Positions 34,270 to 43,936 are shown, counted from the stretch's first letter. The stretch: DNA of 64,000 bases from Streptomyces phaeofaciens (GCF_014648915.1 NZ_BMSA01000031.1:45490-109489); one strand, 5' to 3'. The notes: generated by a model not told the origin, from the sequence alone. Numbers and translations are program-made.

Positions 34270-35288
34270 CCGCCACCGTCCCCACGACCGCCCCCCGGAC
34301 CGAACCGGGCCGCGCACCGGACGCGACGGGCCGGACCGGCTGGGGCACCGCACGCGCCGTGCTGCGCGTGCACCGCACGGCGCTCGTCGTGTGGGGCGTC
34401 CTCGTGGCCGCCCTGGCCGGCGGGCTGGTGTGGCTCACCGAGGTCACCGGGCCTGACCTGCGCGCGCGGCAGGAGGCCTGCGACTGGGCGGCCCAGGACT
34501 GGTGCGACATGAACATCGGCATGGTCGGCTACGACGGGCCGCTCGACCTGATCGGGCTCCTGACCGCCGGCGCCTTCGTCGCCGTGGCCGCCTTCGCGGG
34601 CGGCGCGCTGATCGGCCGCGAGCTGGACAGCGGCACCGCGCGTCTGGCCTGGACCCAGGGCATCACCCCCACCCGCTGGCTCGCCGCCAAGCTGGCCGTG
34701 CCGGCGCTCGCCGTGACGCTCGGGCTCACCGCCGAGGTCCTGGTGTTCCGCTGGGCCTGGTCCGCCGCCCGCCCCCTGACCTACGCCGACTGGTGGTCCG
34801 GGCACGCGTTCACGGCCCGCGGCCCGGTCGCGGTCGCGTACGCCCTGTGCGCGCTGGCCGTCGGCGCGCTCACCGGGCTCCTGCTGCGCCGCGCCCTGCC
34901 CGCGCTGGGCGTCTCCGTCGCCGCGGTCCTGGGACTCGCCCTGCTCCTGGCGCGGTACCGGGCGTCCCTGTGGCCCGCGGTGACCCTCACCTCCCCGACG
35001 GACGTCCCGTCCGCCCCCGAGGGCTCCTGGGACGTGGAGTCCGGCGTGCTGGTCCACGGGCGGCAGGCCCCGGACCTCGACCTCGGGTCCTGCGACCGCG
35101 CGGGAACCTCGTCGGCACGCTGCCTCGACGACCTGGGCGTCACCGGCTCCTACACGCGCTTCCATCCCGAGTCCCATTTCTGGCCGCTCCAGTGCGTGGA
35201 GACCGGGATCGTGCTCGGCGTCGCCGTCCTCGCCACGGCCGCCGCGTTCCTCCTCCTGCGCCGCCGCACGGCGACGACCGGCGGCTGA
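34266..35288 (+). CDS. ABC permease, second of a paralogous pair
   Basis: 340 residues, six helices, with GRELDSGTARLAWTQGITPTRWLAAKLAVPA and YTRFHPESHFWPLQC matching the first permease. The ATPase domain has one copy, so the transporter is probably ATPase2-permease1-permease2. The last 29 bases of the gene are repeated just after the stop (35300-35328). Confidence 0.82.
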   Translation: MTATVPTTAPRTEPGRAPDATGRTGWGTARAVLRVHRTALVVWGVLVAALAGGLVWLTEVTGPDLRARQEACDWAAQDWCDMNIGMVGYDGPLDLIGLLTAGAFVAVAAFAGGALIGRELDSGTARLAWTQGITPTRWLAAKLAVPALAVTLGLTAEVLVFRWAWSAARPLTYADWWSGHAFTARGPVAVAYALCALAVGALTGLLLRRALPALGVSVAAVLGLALLLARYRASLWPAVTLTSPTDVPSAPEGSWDVESGVLVHGRQAPDLDLGSCDRAGTSSARCLDDLGVTGSYTRFHPESHFWPLQCVETGIVLGVAVLATAAAFLLLRRRTATTGG

Positions 35289-35328
35289 CCGACCCACCCC
35301 GCCGCACGGCGACGACCGGCGGCTGACC
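35262..35328. repeat. Tandem duplication of the gene 3' end
   Basis: A 29-base segment covering the last codons and the stop (35262-35290) is repeated exactly at 35300-35328, period 38. It places a second copy of ...TATTGG-stop behind the real one. Confidence 0.75.
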
Positions 35329-35527
35329 CACCCACCCCGCACATCAGCCCCGTCCCGCTCCCGGGCCCCCGTAGGCCACCCTGTTCGGCCGATCCACGCG
35401 CGCGTGTCCCTCGACGGGGGGAGGGACACGCGTGCGCACGAGATCGACCCCCGCGAGCCGCCGCCCGATATCCCATACGCCATGTCTCCGTAACCACCGG
35501 TTCAGACGACCTTGCAACGCTCGATCA

Positions 35528-37885
35528 ATGAACCCCGCCGTGCCCGAGGCCTCACCGCCCCCCGAGGGGAATCGCCCCGATGGGGACGCCTCCGTGCTCC
35601 CGCTCGCACGTTCCGACGCGCCTGTCTCGCTGCCGGCGCGGAACAATGGGTACATGAGCCAGTCACACGCCCCCGCCGAGGTCCAGCACACGCAGCCCTC
35701 CGTGGGCTCCATAGCCGCGCACCGTCCGCACACCGTGGCGGCGGCGGTGTCCGATCTGGAACCGGACATCGACGCCGACCTCGACGCGTACGAGGAGTCG
35801 CCGTACGACGGGCCGCAGCTTCCGCAGGGTCGTTTCCTCGATCGGGAGCGCAGCTGGCTGGCGTTCAACGAGCGCGTCCTCGAGCTGGCCGAGGACCCGA
35901 ACACGCCCCTGCTCGAACGGGCGAACTTCCTCGCCATCTTCGCGAGCAACCTGGACGAGTTCTTCATGGTCCGGGTGGCCGGACTGAAGCGCCGTATCGC
36001 CACCGGGGTCGCCACCCGTTCGGCGTCCGGTCTCCAGCCGCGCGAGGTGCTGGAGATGATCTGGGCCCGCTCCCGCGAGCTGATGGCCCGGCACGCCGCG
36101 ACCTACCACGAGGACATCGCCCCCGCGCTCGCGGAGGAGGGCATCCACCTGGTCCGCTGGAACGAGCTGACCGAGAAGGAGCAGGCCCGCCTCTTCACGC
36201 TCTTCCGGCACCAGATCTTCCCGGTCCTGACCCCGCTGGCCGTCGACCCCGCGCACCCCTTCCCGTACATCTCGGGTCTCTCGCTGAACCTCGCGGTCGT
36301 CGTCCGCAACCCGGTCAGCAGCCACAAGCACTTCGCGCGCGTCAAGGTGCCGCCGCTGCTGTCCCGCTTCCTGGAGAGCTCCCCGGGCCGCTACGTCCCC
36401 ATCGAGGACGTCATCGGCGCGCACCTGGAGGAGCTGTTCCCGGGCATGGAGGTGCTGGAGCACCACGCCTTCCGGCTCACCCGCAACGAGGACCTGGAGG
36501 TCGAGGAGGACGACGCCGAGAACCTCCTCCAGGCCCTGGAGAAGGAACTGATGCGGCGCCGCTTCGGGCCGCCGGTGCGGCTGGAGGTCGAGGAGTCCAT
36601 CGACCGCGAGGTGCTCGACCTGCTGGTGCGCGAGCTGAAGATCTCCGAGGCCGAGGTCTACCCGCTGCCCGGCCCGCTCGACCTCACCGGTCTCTTCCGC
36701 ATCCACGGCCTCGACCGGCCCGAGCTGAAGTACAAGAAGTTCATCGCCGGCACGCACCGCGACCTCGCCGAGGTGGAGTCCGCCTCCGCCCCCGACATCT
36801 TCGGCGCCCTGCGCAACCGCGACGTGCTCCTGCACCACCCGTACGACAGCTTCTCCACCTCCGTCCAGGCGTTCCTGGAGCAGGCGGCCGCCGACCCGGA
36901 CGTCCTCGCCATCAAGCAGACCCTGTACCGGACCTCGGGCGACTCCCCCATAGTCGACGCGCTCATCGAGGCCGCCGAGGCCGGCAAACAGGTCCTCGTC
37001 CTGGTCGAGATCAAGGCCCGCTTCGACGAACACGCCAACATCAAGTGGGCGCGCAAGCTGGAGGAGGCCGGCTGCCATGTCGTCTACGGCCTCGTCGGCC
37101 TGAAGACCCACTGCAAGCTGTCCCTGGTGGTCCGCCAGGAGGGCGAGACGCTCCGCCGGTACTGCCACGTCGGCACCGGCAACTACCACCCGAAGACGGC
37201 CCGGCTGTACGAGGACCTCGGCGTGCTCACCGCCGACCCGCAGGTCGGCGCGGACCTCTCCGACCTGTTCAACCGGCTCTCCGGCTACTCCCGCCGCGAG
37301 ACCTACCGCCGGCTCCTGGTCGCCCCCAAGTCGCTGCGCGACGGCCTGATCTCGCGCGTCGAGAAGGAGATCCAGCACCACCGCGCCGGACGTCCCGCGT
37401 ACGTCCGCATCAAGGTGAACTCCATCGTCGACGAGGCGCTGATCGACTCCCTCTACCGCGCGTCCCAGGCGGGCGTGCCGGTCGAGGTCTGGGTGCGCGG
37501 CATCTGCGCGGTGCGCCCGGGCGTGCCCGGCCTGTCGGAGAACGTCAAGGTCCGCTCGATCCTGGGCCGCTTCCTGGAGCACTCCCGGGTCTTCGGCTTC
37601 GGCAACGGCGGCGAGCCCGAGGTGTGGATCGGCAGCGCCGACATGATGCACCGTAACCTCGACCGCCGTATCGAGGCCCTGGTCAGGGTCACCGACCCGG
37701 CCCACCGGGCAGCCCTGAACCGGCTGCTGGAGACCGGCATGTCCGACGCCACCGCCTCCTGGCACCTCGGCCCCGACGGTGAGTGGACCCGGCACGCGAC
37801 GGACGCGGACGGCCAGCCCCTGCGCAACATCCAGGAGATGCTCATAGACGCCCGGAGGCGCCGGCGTGGCACAGCGACACCATGA
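35528..37885 (+). CDS. ppk: Polyphosphate kinase
   Basis: 785 residues from ATG 35528; a later ATG at 35654 would give 743. The earlier start yields MNPAVPEASPPP, like the start I recall for S. coelicolor, but neither has a strong ribosome site. The core begins at DRERSWLAFNERVLELAEDPN and has the N, H, C1 and C2 domains. The catalytic His lies in LKTHCKLSL, with the second His motif in HVGTGNYHPKTA and the Arg-rich MHRNLDRRIEAL near the end. It reversibly makes polyphosphate from ATP; in S. lividans the gene is under PhoP control and affects antibiotic output. A GGTTCAGACGA at 35498-35508 is at best a weak PHO half-site. Confidence 0.93.
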   Translation: MNPAVPEASPPPEGNRPDGDASVLPLARSDAPVSLPARNNGYMSQSHAPAEVQHTQPSVGSIAAHRPHTVAAAVSDLEPDIDADLDAYEESPYDGPQLPQGRFLDRERSWLAFNERVLELAEDPNTPLLERANFLAIFASNLDEFFMVRVAGLKRRIATGVATRSASGLQPREVLEMIWARSRELMARHAATYHEDIAPALAEEGIHLVRWNELTEKEQARLFTLFRHQIFPVLTPLAVDPAHPFPYISGLSLNLAVVVRNPVSSHKHFARVKVPPLLSRFLESSPGRYVPIEDVIGAHLEELFPGMEVLEHHAFRLTRNEDLEVEEDDAENLLQALEKELMRRRFGPPVRLEVEESIDREVLDLLVRELKISEAEVYPLPGPLDLTGLFRIHGLDRPELKYKKFIAGTHRDLAEVESASAPDIFGALRNRDVLLHHPYDSFSTSVQAFLEQAAADPDVLAIKQTLYRTSGDSPIVDALIEAAEAGKQVLVLVEIKARFDEHANIKWARKLEEAGCHVVYGLVGLKTHCKLSLVVRQEGETLRRYCHVGTGNYHPKTARLYEDLGVLTADPQVGADLSDLFNRLSGYSRRETYRRLLVAPKSLRDGLISRVEKEIQHHRAGRPAYVRIKVNSIVDEALIDSLYRASQAGVPVEVWVRGICAVRPGVPGLSENVKVRSILGRFLEHSRVFGFGNGGEPEVWIGSADMMHRNLDRRIEALVRVTDPAHRAALNRLLETGMSDATASWHLGPDGEWTRHATDADGQPLRNIQEMLIDARRRRRGTATP

Positions 37886-39029
37886 CCTGACGGACCCGGC
37901 GGCCGGGACCTCCGCCAAGCTCTCGGCCCCTCCCCCGCTCGCGGCCACGCCCGAGCGGGGGGACCCCCGTGAGCAGGGAGGCACGCCCACCGGAGACGCC
38001 CTCGCGGGCTACCTCCGGTCCCAGGCCACGGACTTCCTGCGCGCCCTGCGTCTGCACCGGGAGACCGGCGGCACGACCGGCGGCGCGGAGGACTCCGTCG
38101 ACGCGGTGCGCGCCCTGCGCCGCACCGCCCGCCGCATCAGCGGGAGCCTGCACACCTTCCGTCCGCTGCTCGACCCCGACTGGTCGGAACAGATCCGCCC
38201 CGAACTGGCCTGGCTGTCCGGCACGCTGGCCCTGGAACACGCCTACGGGGCCCGGCTGGAGCGGCTGCTGCTGGCGCTGCACCGGCTGTCCGGGGCGGCG
38301 GTCGTCCCCGTCCAGGCGGGCGCGGCGGTGGGCGGCCGTGCCGCCGGGGCCGACCCCGCCCCGGCGAAAGCCGGCCCCGCCGCCCCGGTGCAGGCCCCCG
38401 ACCGCGGCAACCTCACCGTGGGCGCGGCGAAGGCCGGCGCCCTCCTGGACCGCCAGCTCACCCTGGCCCGCACCCGGGCCCACTCCACGGCCCTCCAGGC
38501 CCTCGGCTCGTCCCGCTTCCACGCCGTCGCCGACAAGGTGGCCGTCCTCGCCAGCGAGGTCCCGCTCACCCCGGCCGCGCCCACCACCGACCTCCGCCCC
38601 TTCGCGACCGCCGCCGAGGAGCGCCTCGCGGACTCCGTCACCGCGCTCCCCCTGGTCACCGCGGGCAACCCGTACAACGCGGAGGCCCTGGTCCACGGCC
38701 TCTCCCCGGACCCGGCCCCGCACCCGCAGGACGCCCCCTGGCACCAGGCCCGCCTCCTGCTGCGCCTGCACCGCTACGCGTGCGAGGTGCTGCACGGGCC
38801 CGCCACGCCCCTCGACGTCCGTCTGCTCACCGCCGGCCAGGCCCTGGACCGGCACCGCGACGCGTCGGAGGCGGCGTCCGCGGCGGCCCAGGCCGCCCGT
38901 ACCCCCCGCATCGCGCCCGCGACGGCGTACGCCCTCGGCGTGCTGCACGCGGACCAGCGCCACGAGGTGGAGGCGGCCCGCTACGCCTTCCAGCGCTCCT
39001 GGCCGAAGCAGACCTTCACCCCGTCCTAG
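37866..39029 (+). CDS. CHAD domain protein
   Basis: 387 residues. GTG start inside the end of ppk (20-base overlap), ribosome site GGAGG seven bases upstream. The helical CHAD domain (about 55-380) begins with VDAVRALRRTARRISGSLHTF and has regularly spaced His and Arg/Lys, with an Ala/Pro-rich insert at about 140-180. CHAD domains bind polyphosphate, which fits the coupling to ppk. Confidence 0.88.
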   Translation: MAQRHHDLTDPAAGTSAKLSAPPPLAATPERGDPREQGGTPTGDALAGYLRSQATDFLRALRLHRETGGTTGGAEDSVDAVRALRRTARRISGSLHTFRPLLDPDWSEQIRPELAWLSGTLALEHAYGARLERLLLALHRLSGAAVVPVQAGAAVGGRAAGADPAPAKAGPAAPVQAPDRGNLTVGAAKAGALLDRQLTLARTRAHSTALQALGSSRFHAVADKVAVLASEVPLTPAAPTTDLRPFATAAEERLADSVTALPLVTAGNPYNAEALVHGLSPDPAPHPQDAPWHQARLLLRLHRYACEVLHGPATPLDVRLLTAGQALDRHRDASEAASAAAQAARTPRIAPATAYALGVLHADQRHEVEAARYAFQRSWPKQTFTPS

Positions 39030-39059
39030 ACCAGCAGTCACGCAGGTGGTGAGACCCAG

Positions 39060-39482
39060 GTGAGTTCCCCGAACGAGACCCCCGTCCAGGCGGCCGGCTG
39101 CGTCCTGTGGCGCCGTTCACCGGTTGACGGTCAACTGGAGGTGTGCCTGGTCCACCGACCGAAATACGACGACTGGTCGCACCCCAAGGGCAAGCTCAAG
39201 CGGGGCGAGGACCCTCTCACCGGTGCGCTGCGCGAGGTGGTCGAGGAGACCGGCTACCGGGCGGCGCCCGGGACCGGGCTGCCCACGCTGGAGTACGAGG
39301 CGAACGGCCGGCCCAAGCAGGTGCGCTACTGGGCCGCCGAGGCCGTCTCCGGCGCCTTCGCCCCGAACGACGAGGTGGACCGCCTTCTGTGGCTGCCGCC
39401 CGCCCCCGCCAAGGCCCGTCTCACCCAGCCCAGGGACCGGTACCTGGTCGACGTCCTGCTGGCGGTCCTGCACCGGACATGA
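39060..39482 (+). CDS. Nudix hydrolase (MutT-like)
   Basis: 140 residues with a complete Nudix box: Gly-x5-Glu (GKLKRGE), then REVVEETGY, at about residues 41-63. GTG start 31 bases after the CHAD gene. Many actinobacteria have a MutT1-type protein next to ppk and a CHAD or phosphatase partner; likely substrates are nucleotide polyphosphates or diadenosine polyphosphates. No phosphatase domain is attached, so it is the short form. Confidence 0.85.
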   Translation: MSSPNETPVQAAGCVLWRRSPVDGQLEVCLVHRPKYDDWSHPKGKLKRGEDPLTGALREVVEETGYRAAPGTGLPTLEYEANGRPKQVRYWAAEAVSGAFAPNDEVDRLLWLPPAPAKARLTQPRDRYLVDVLLAVLHRT

Positions 39483-39546
39483 ATTCCGGGACCGGGCCGT
39501 GTCCTCGGCGTAAGCGTTCCGTGACCTTACCGGGGCTTCCCCAGTG

Positions 39547-39590
39547 GTTCACCCGCCGTTCATTCACGCCCGTAGGCGCCTTCACCTGTT
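39547..39590 (+). promoter_or_regulatory. PHO boxes (PhoP binding sites) upstream of pstS
   Basis: Four adjoining 11-base units: GTTCACCCGCC, GTTCATTCACG, CCCGTAGGCGC (degenerate) and CTTCACCTGTT. This is the GTTCAYYYRGG-type direct repeat bound by PhoP at the Streptomyces pst promoter. A TAATTT six bases after the last unit (39596-39601) is a plausible -10, and about 108 bases of leader follow to the GTG. Confidence 0.9.
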
Positions 39591-39708
39591 CTGCCTAATT
39601 TCGGCCTTACACGGTGCGGCACGCGACCTGACAGAAGCGTCCACATCGCCCATGACTTTCGCACGCCGCCGAATTCAGGACGGCGGCTCCTGGAAGGATC
39701 TCCCTCAA

Positions 39709-40839
39709 GTGAAGCTTCAGCGCATGAACCGGCGGGCCCTCACCCTCGGTGCTCTCGCCGTCTCCGGCGCCCTGGCCCTCACGGCGTGCGGCTCCGACGA
39801 CACCGGCTCCAAGGAGGGCGGCAGCACCTCGTCCGCCACCGCCGCCGCCGGTGACATCAAGTGTGACGACGCCAAGGGCCAGCTCCTCGCCGACGGCTCC
39901 TCCGCGCAGAAGAACGCGATCGACGCCTGGGTCAAGAACTTCACCCAGGCCTGCAACGGCGTCCAGGTCAACTACAAGGGCTCCGGTTCGGGCGCGGGCG
40001 TCACCGCGTTCACCCAGGGCACGGTCGCCTTCGCCGGTTCCGACTCCGCGCTGAAGCCCGAAGAGGTCACCGCCTCCAAGTCGGTCTGCACCGGCGGCCA
40101 GGGCATCGACCTCCCGATGGTGGCCGGCCCGATCGCCGTCGCGTACAACGTCTCCGGCGTGGACGACCTCGTCCTCGACGCCGCGACGATCGCCAAGATC
40201 TTCGACGGCAAGATCACCAACTGGAACGACGCGGCCATCGCGAAGCTCAACCCCGACGCGAAGCTGCCCGACCTCAAGATCCAGCCGTACCACCGCTCCG
40301 ACGAGTCGGGTACGACGGACAACTTCACCAAGTACCTGATCGCCGCCACCCCGGACAACTGGAAGTACGAGGGCGGCAAGGCCTGGCAGGCCAAGGGCGG
40401 CCAGTCCGCGGCCGGCTCCTCCGGTGTCGCCCAGGGCGTCAAGCAGACCAACGGCGCCATCGGCTACATGGAGCTGTCCTACGCCAAGGACGGTCTCGGC
40501 ACGGTCGCCATCGACACCGGCGCCTCCGCCCCGGTCAAGGCCTCCTCCGACGGCGCCACCAAGGCCGTCGCCGCCGCCCAGGTCGTCGGCACCGGCAGCG
40601 ACCTGTCGCTGAAGCTCGACTACACCACCAAGGCCGACGGCGCCTACCCGATCACCCTGGTCACGTACGAGATCGCCTGCGACAAGGGCAACAAGGCCGC
40701 CACGCTGCCCGCCACCAAGGCGTTCCTGCGCTACATCGCCAGCGAGCAGGGCCAGGGCATCCTGTCGGGCATCGACTACGCGCCGATCCCCGACGCCATC
40801 ATCACCAAGGTCCGCACCACCGTCGAGGGCCTGAGCTAA
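39709..40839 (+). CDS. pstS: Phosphate-binding lipoprotein of the Pst transporter
   Basis: 376 residues. Lipoprotein signal (MNRRALTLGALAVSGALALTAC, lipid-attached Cys near residue 27). Phosphate-binding segments LADGSSAQKNA, KGSGSGAGV and RSDESGTTDNF are intact. Binds extracellular phosphate and hands it to PstC/PstA. GTG start at 39709 with GAAGGA upstream. Expected to be strongly induced in phosphate starvation through the PHO boxes, and more abundant than the rest of the operon because of a hairpin after it. Confidence 0.95.
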   Translation: MKLQRMNRRALTLGALAVSGALALTACGSDDTGSKEGGSTSSATAAAGDIKCDDAKGQLLADGSSAQKNAIDAWVKNFTQACNGVQVNYKGSGSGAGVTAFTQGTVAFAGSDSALKPEEVTASKSVCTGGQGIDLPMVAGPIAVAYNVSGVDDLVLDAATIAKIFDGKITNWNDAAIAKLNPDAKLPDLKIQPYHRSDESGTTDNFTKYLIAATPDNWKYEGGKAWQAKGGQSAAGSSGVAQGVKQTNGAIGYMELSYAKDGLGTVAIDTGASAPVKASSDGATKAVAAAQVVGTGSDLSLKLDYTTKADGAYPITLVTYEIACDKGNKAATLPATKAFLRYIASEQGQGILSGIDYAPIPDAIITKVRTTVEGLS

Positions 40840-40845
40840 TCCGAA

Positions 40846-40886
40846 GGTGCGGTCCGGCACCGGGGTGACCCGGTCCGGACCGCACC
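40846..40886 (+). promoter_or_regulatory. Intercistronic hairpin between pstS and pstC
   Basis: Perfect 12-base arms GGTGCGGTCCGG / CCGGACCGCACC seven bases after the pstS stop. Such a hairpin can partly end transcription or protect the 3' end of the pstS message, giving more PstS than PstCAB. Confidence 0.7.
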
Positions 40887-40979
40887 CGTCCGGTGCACCG
40901 CCGCCAGGGGCCGCCGTCGACGGCCGGCCCCGCCCGAGCCGCCCACTCCCGCAGACGGCTCCGCAGACCGGAGACCCAG

Positions 40980-42002
40980 ATGGACATATCAACGAAGAAG
41001 ACAGGCGCGGCCGACGCGCCTCCCCCCACGAACGTCCCACCGTCCCCGACGGCCGAGCAGAAGCGCGCGGCCCGCGCCGCCACCCGCCCGGGTGACCGCA
41101 TCTTCCTCGGCCTCTCCCGCGGGTCGGGCATCCTGCTGCTCGTGATCATGGCGGCCATCGCGGTCTTCCTGGCCTACCGCGCCTACCTCGCCATCAGCAA
41201 GGACGACGCCAACTTCCTGACCACCTTCGAGTGGAACACCGGCCTGGTCCCGCCGAAGTTCGGCATCGCGGTCCTGGCCTTCGGCACGGTGGTCTCGTCG
41301 ATCATCGCCATGGTCATCGCGGTCCCGATCGCGGTCGCCATCGCGCTGTTCATCACGCATTACGCCCCGCGCAAGCTGAGCGGTCCGGTCGCCTACGTGG
41401 TCGACCTGCTCGCCGCCGTCCCGTCCATCGTGTACGGCCTGTGGGGCGCCCTGGTGCTCGTGCCGTACCTGGACGGCCTGTTCGGCTGGCTCAACGACTT
41501 CTTCGGCTGGACCGGGATCTTCTCCTGGGACGAGGGCGCCCCGCGCTCGATGCTCACCGTCGGCATCCTCCTGGCGATCATGATCCTGCCGATCATCACC
41601 AACGTCAGCCGCGAGGTGTTCCGCCAGGTCCCGCAGATGCACGAGGAGGCGGCGCTGGCACTCGGCGCCACCCGCTGGGAAGTGGTCCGCATGGCGGTCA
41701 TCCCCTTCGGCCGCTCCGGCGTGATCTCGGCCTCGATGCTCGGCCTCGGCCGCGCGCTCGGCGAGACGATGGCCGTGGCCACCGTCCTCTCCCCCGACTT
41801 CGACATCCACGCCAGCCTGCTGAACCCCGGCGGCGGTACCTTCGCCCAGAACATCGCCAGCAAGTTCAACGAGGCGACCGAGTTCGGCCGTGACGCGCTC
41901 ATCGCCTCCGGCCTGGTCCTGTTCGTCATCACCCTGCTGGTCAACGGCGCGGCACGCATGATCATCGCCCGTCGCAAGGAGTACTCGGGGGCCAACGCAT
42001 GA
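40980..42002 (+). CDS. pstC: Phosphate ABC transporter permease PstC
   Basis: 340 residues: cytoplasmic tail of about 40 residues, then six transmembrane helices, with the binding-protein-dependent permease EAA loop EEAALALGATRWEVVRMAVIPF. Overlaps pstA by ATGA. Inner-membrane subunit of Pst. Confidence 0.95.
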   Translation: MDISTKKTGAADAPPPTNVPPSPTAEQKRAARAATRPGDRIFLGLSRGSGILLLVIMAAIAVFLAYRAYLAISKDDANFLTTFEWNTGLVPPKFGIAVLAFGTVVSSIIAMVIAVPIAVAIALFITHYAPRKLSGPVAYVVDLLAAVPSIVYGLWGALVLVPYLDGLFGWLNDFFGWTGIFSWDEGAPRSMLTVGILLAIMILPIITNVSREVFRQVPQMHEEAALALGATRWEVVRMAVIPFGRSGVISASMLGLGRALGETMAVATVLSPDFDIHASLLNPGGGTFAQNIASKFNEATEFGRDALIASGLVLFVITLLVNGAARMIIARRKEYSGANA

Positions 42003-43063
42003 GCCACGCAGCTACCGTCTCCGACAAGCGCCCCAGCACGCTGCGCGGCGCCAGCCTCCCGAAGTGGTCGCCGTGGGCGATCGCGGCCGGCTCGATCGTG
42101 GCGGCCGTCGGCATCGGCCTGGGCGCCGGCCTGGACAGCCGGGTCCAGTGGGGCCTGATCGCGGGCCTCCTCTTCGTCTTCGGCACGTACGGCATCGCCG
42201 CGAAGGTGGAGGGCCGCCGGCAGGCCAAGGACCGTGTGGCGACCTCGCTGGTCTGGGTCGCCTTCGTCCTGGCGGTCGTCCCGCTGGTCTCCCTGCTCTG
42301 GACGACCATCGCCCGCGGCGTCAAGGTCCTGGACGTCTACTTCCTGACCCACTCCATGGGTGTGGTCGCCGACTCCGAGCCGGGCGGCGGTATCTACCAC
42401 GCCATCATCGGCAGCCTGGAGCAGGTCGGCCTCGCCACCCTGATCGGCGCCCCGATCGGCATCCTGACCGCGATCTACCTGGTCGAGTACGGCCGGGGCG
42501 GGCTGGCCAAGGCCGTCACCTTCTTCGTGGACGTCATGACGGGCATCCCGTCGATCGTCGCGGGTCTGTTCATCCTCAGCCTCATGCTGATGTTCGACAT
42601 GCAGCCCTTCGGCTTCGCGGGCTCCCTCGCCCTGGCGATCCTGATGATGCCGGTGGTCGTACGCTCGACCGAGGAAATGCTGAAGCTCGTCCCGAACGAG
42701 CTGCGTGAGGCGAGCCTGGCGCTCGGCGTCCCGAAGTGGCGCACCATTCTCAAGGTGGTGGTCCCGACCTCGATCGGCGGAATCATCACCGGTGTGATGC
42801 TGTCGATCGCCCGTATCGCGGGTGAGACCGCCCCCGTCCTGCTGTTGGTCTTCGGTAACCCGTTCATCAACAACAACCCCTTCGAAGGGGCGCAGGCGTC
42901 GCTGCCGCTGTACATCTACCAGCAGTACTCGCAGAGCGCTGGTTCGACGGCGGCGTACGACCGGGCCTGGGCGGCCTCGCTCACGCTGATCGCCTTCGTG
43001 ATGATCCTCAACATGGTGGCCCGCGGCATCGCCCGCTGGAAGGCCCCGAAGACCGGTCGCTGA
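41999..43063 (+). CDS. pstA: Phosphate ABC transporter permease PstA
   Basis: 354 residues, eight predicted helices (two extra at the N-terminus), EAA loop REASLALGVPKWRTILKVVVPT. ATGA-coupled to pstC. Forms the channel with PstC. Confidence 0.95.
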   Translation: MSHAATVSDKRPSTLRGASLPKWSPWAIAAGSIVAAVGIGLGAGLDSRVQWGLIAGLLFVFGTYGIAAKVEGRRQAKDRVATSLVWVAFVLAVVPLVSLLWTTIARGVKVLDVYFLTHSMGVVADSEPGGGIYHAIIGSLEQVGLATLIGAPIGILTAIYLVEYGRGGLAKAVTFFVDVMTGIPSIVAGLFILSLMLMFDMQPFGFAGSLALAILMMPVVVRSTEEMLKLVPNELREASLALGVPKWRTILKVVVPTSIGGIITGVMLSIARIAGETAPVLLLVFGNPFINNNPFEGAQASLPLYIYQQYSQSAGSTAAYDRAWAASLTLIAFVMILNMVARGIARWKAPKTGR

Positions 43064-43106
43064 CCGCGGCCCCTCAGCGACCGAGACTGGAAGTGAAGAA
43101 GTAGCC

Positions 43107-43883
43107 ATGTCCAAGCGAATCGACGTAAGCGGACTGACCGCGTATTACGGATCCCACAAGGCGATCGAGGACATCTCGATGACGGTCGAGCCGCGTTCGG
43201 TGACGGCGTTCATCGGGCCGTCCGGCTGCGGCAAGTCGACGTTCCTGCGCACGCTCAACCGCATGCACGAGGTGACGTCGGGCGGCCGGGTCGAAGGCAA
43301 GGTGCTGCTCGACGACGAGGACCTGTACGGCACCGGCGTGGACCCGGTGTCCGTCCGCCGCGAGATCGGCATGGTCTTCCAGCGCCCGAACCCCTTCCCC
43401 ACGATGTCGATCTTCGACAACGTGGCGGCGGGCCTGCGCCTCAACGGCAGCTACAAGAAGAGCGCGCTGTCCGACGTCGTGGAGAAGTCCCTCAAGGGCG
43501 CGAACCTCTGGAACGAGGTCAAGGACCGCCTCAACAAGCCGGGCTCCGGCCTGTCGGGCGGCCAGCAGCAGCGCCTGTGCATCGCCCGCGCCATCGCGGT
43601 CGAGCCGAAGGTCCTGCTGATGGACGAGCCCTGCTCGGCCCTCGACCCGATCTCCACCCTCGCCATCGAGGACCTGATCGGCGAGCTGAAGGAGCGCTTC
43701 ACGATCGTCATCGTGACGCACAACATGCAGCAGGCGGCACGTGTCTCCGACCGCACCGCGTTCTTCAACCTCGCGGCCGTCGGCCAGCCCGGCAAGCTGA
43801 TCGAGATAGACGACACGGAGCGCATCTTCTCCAACCCGTCCGTCCAGGCCACGGAGGACTACATCTCGGGCCGCTTCGGCTAG
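43107..43883 (+). CDS. pstB: Phosphate ABC transporter ATPase PstB
   Basis: 258 residues with Walker A GPSGCGKST, PstB-type Q-loop VFQRPNPFPTMS, signature LSGGQQQRL, Walker B VLLMDEPCSALDP and switch His VTHNMQQA. Separated from pstA by 43 bases. No phoU follows here. Confidence 0.95.
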   Translation: MSKRIDVSGLTAYYGSHKAIEDISMTVEPRSVTAFIGPSGCGKSTFLRTLNRMHEVTSGGRVEGKVLLDDEDLYGTGVDPVSVRREIGMVFQRPNPFPTMSIFDNVAAGLRLNGSYKKSALSDVVEKSLKGANLWNEVKDRLNKPGSGLSGGQQQRLCIARAIAVEPKVLLMDEPCSALDPISTLAIEDLIGELKERFTIVIVTHNMQQAARVSDRTAFFNLAAVGQPGKLIEIDDTERIFSNPSVQATEDYISGRFG

Positions 43884-43936
43884 AGCGCACAGACCCCTCG
43901 CGGTGCTGCATGGCGGTGCCACCGCGAGGACGCAAA

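Noticed and set aside
35498..35520. PHO box before ppk
   Set aside because: Only one GGTTCAGACGA-like unit is visible and the next 11 bases do not repeat it; too weak to list as a feature.
35663..37990. Antisense frame of about 775 codons over ppk
   Set aside because: Shadow of ppk; no ribosome site and low-complexity product.
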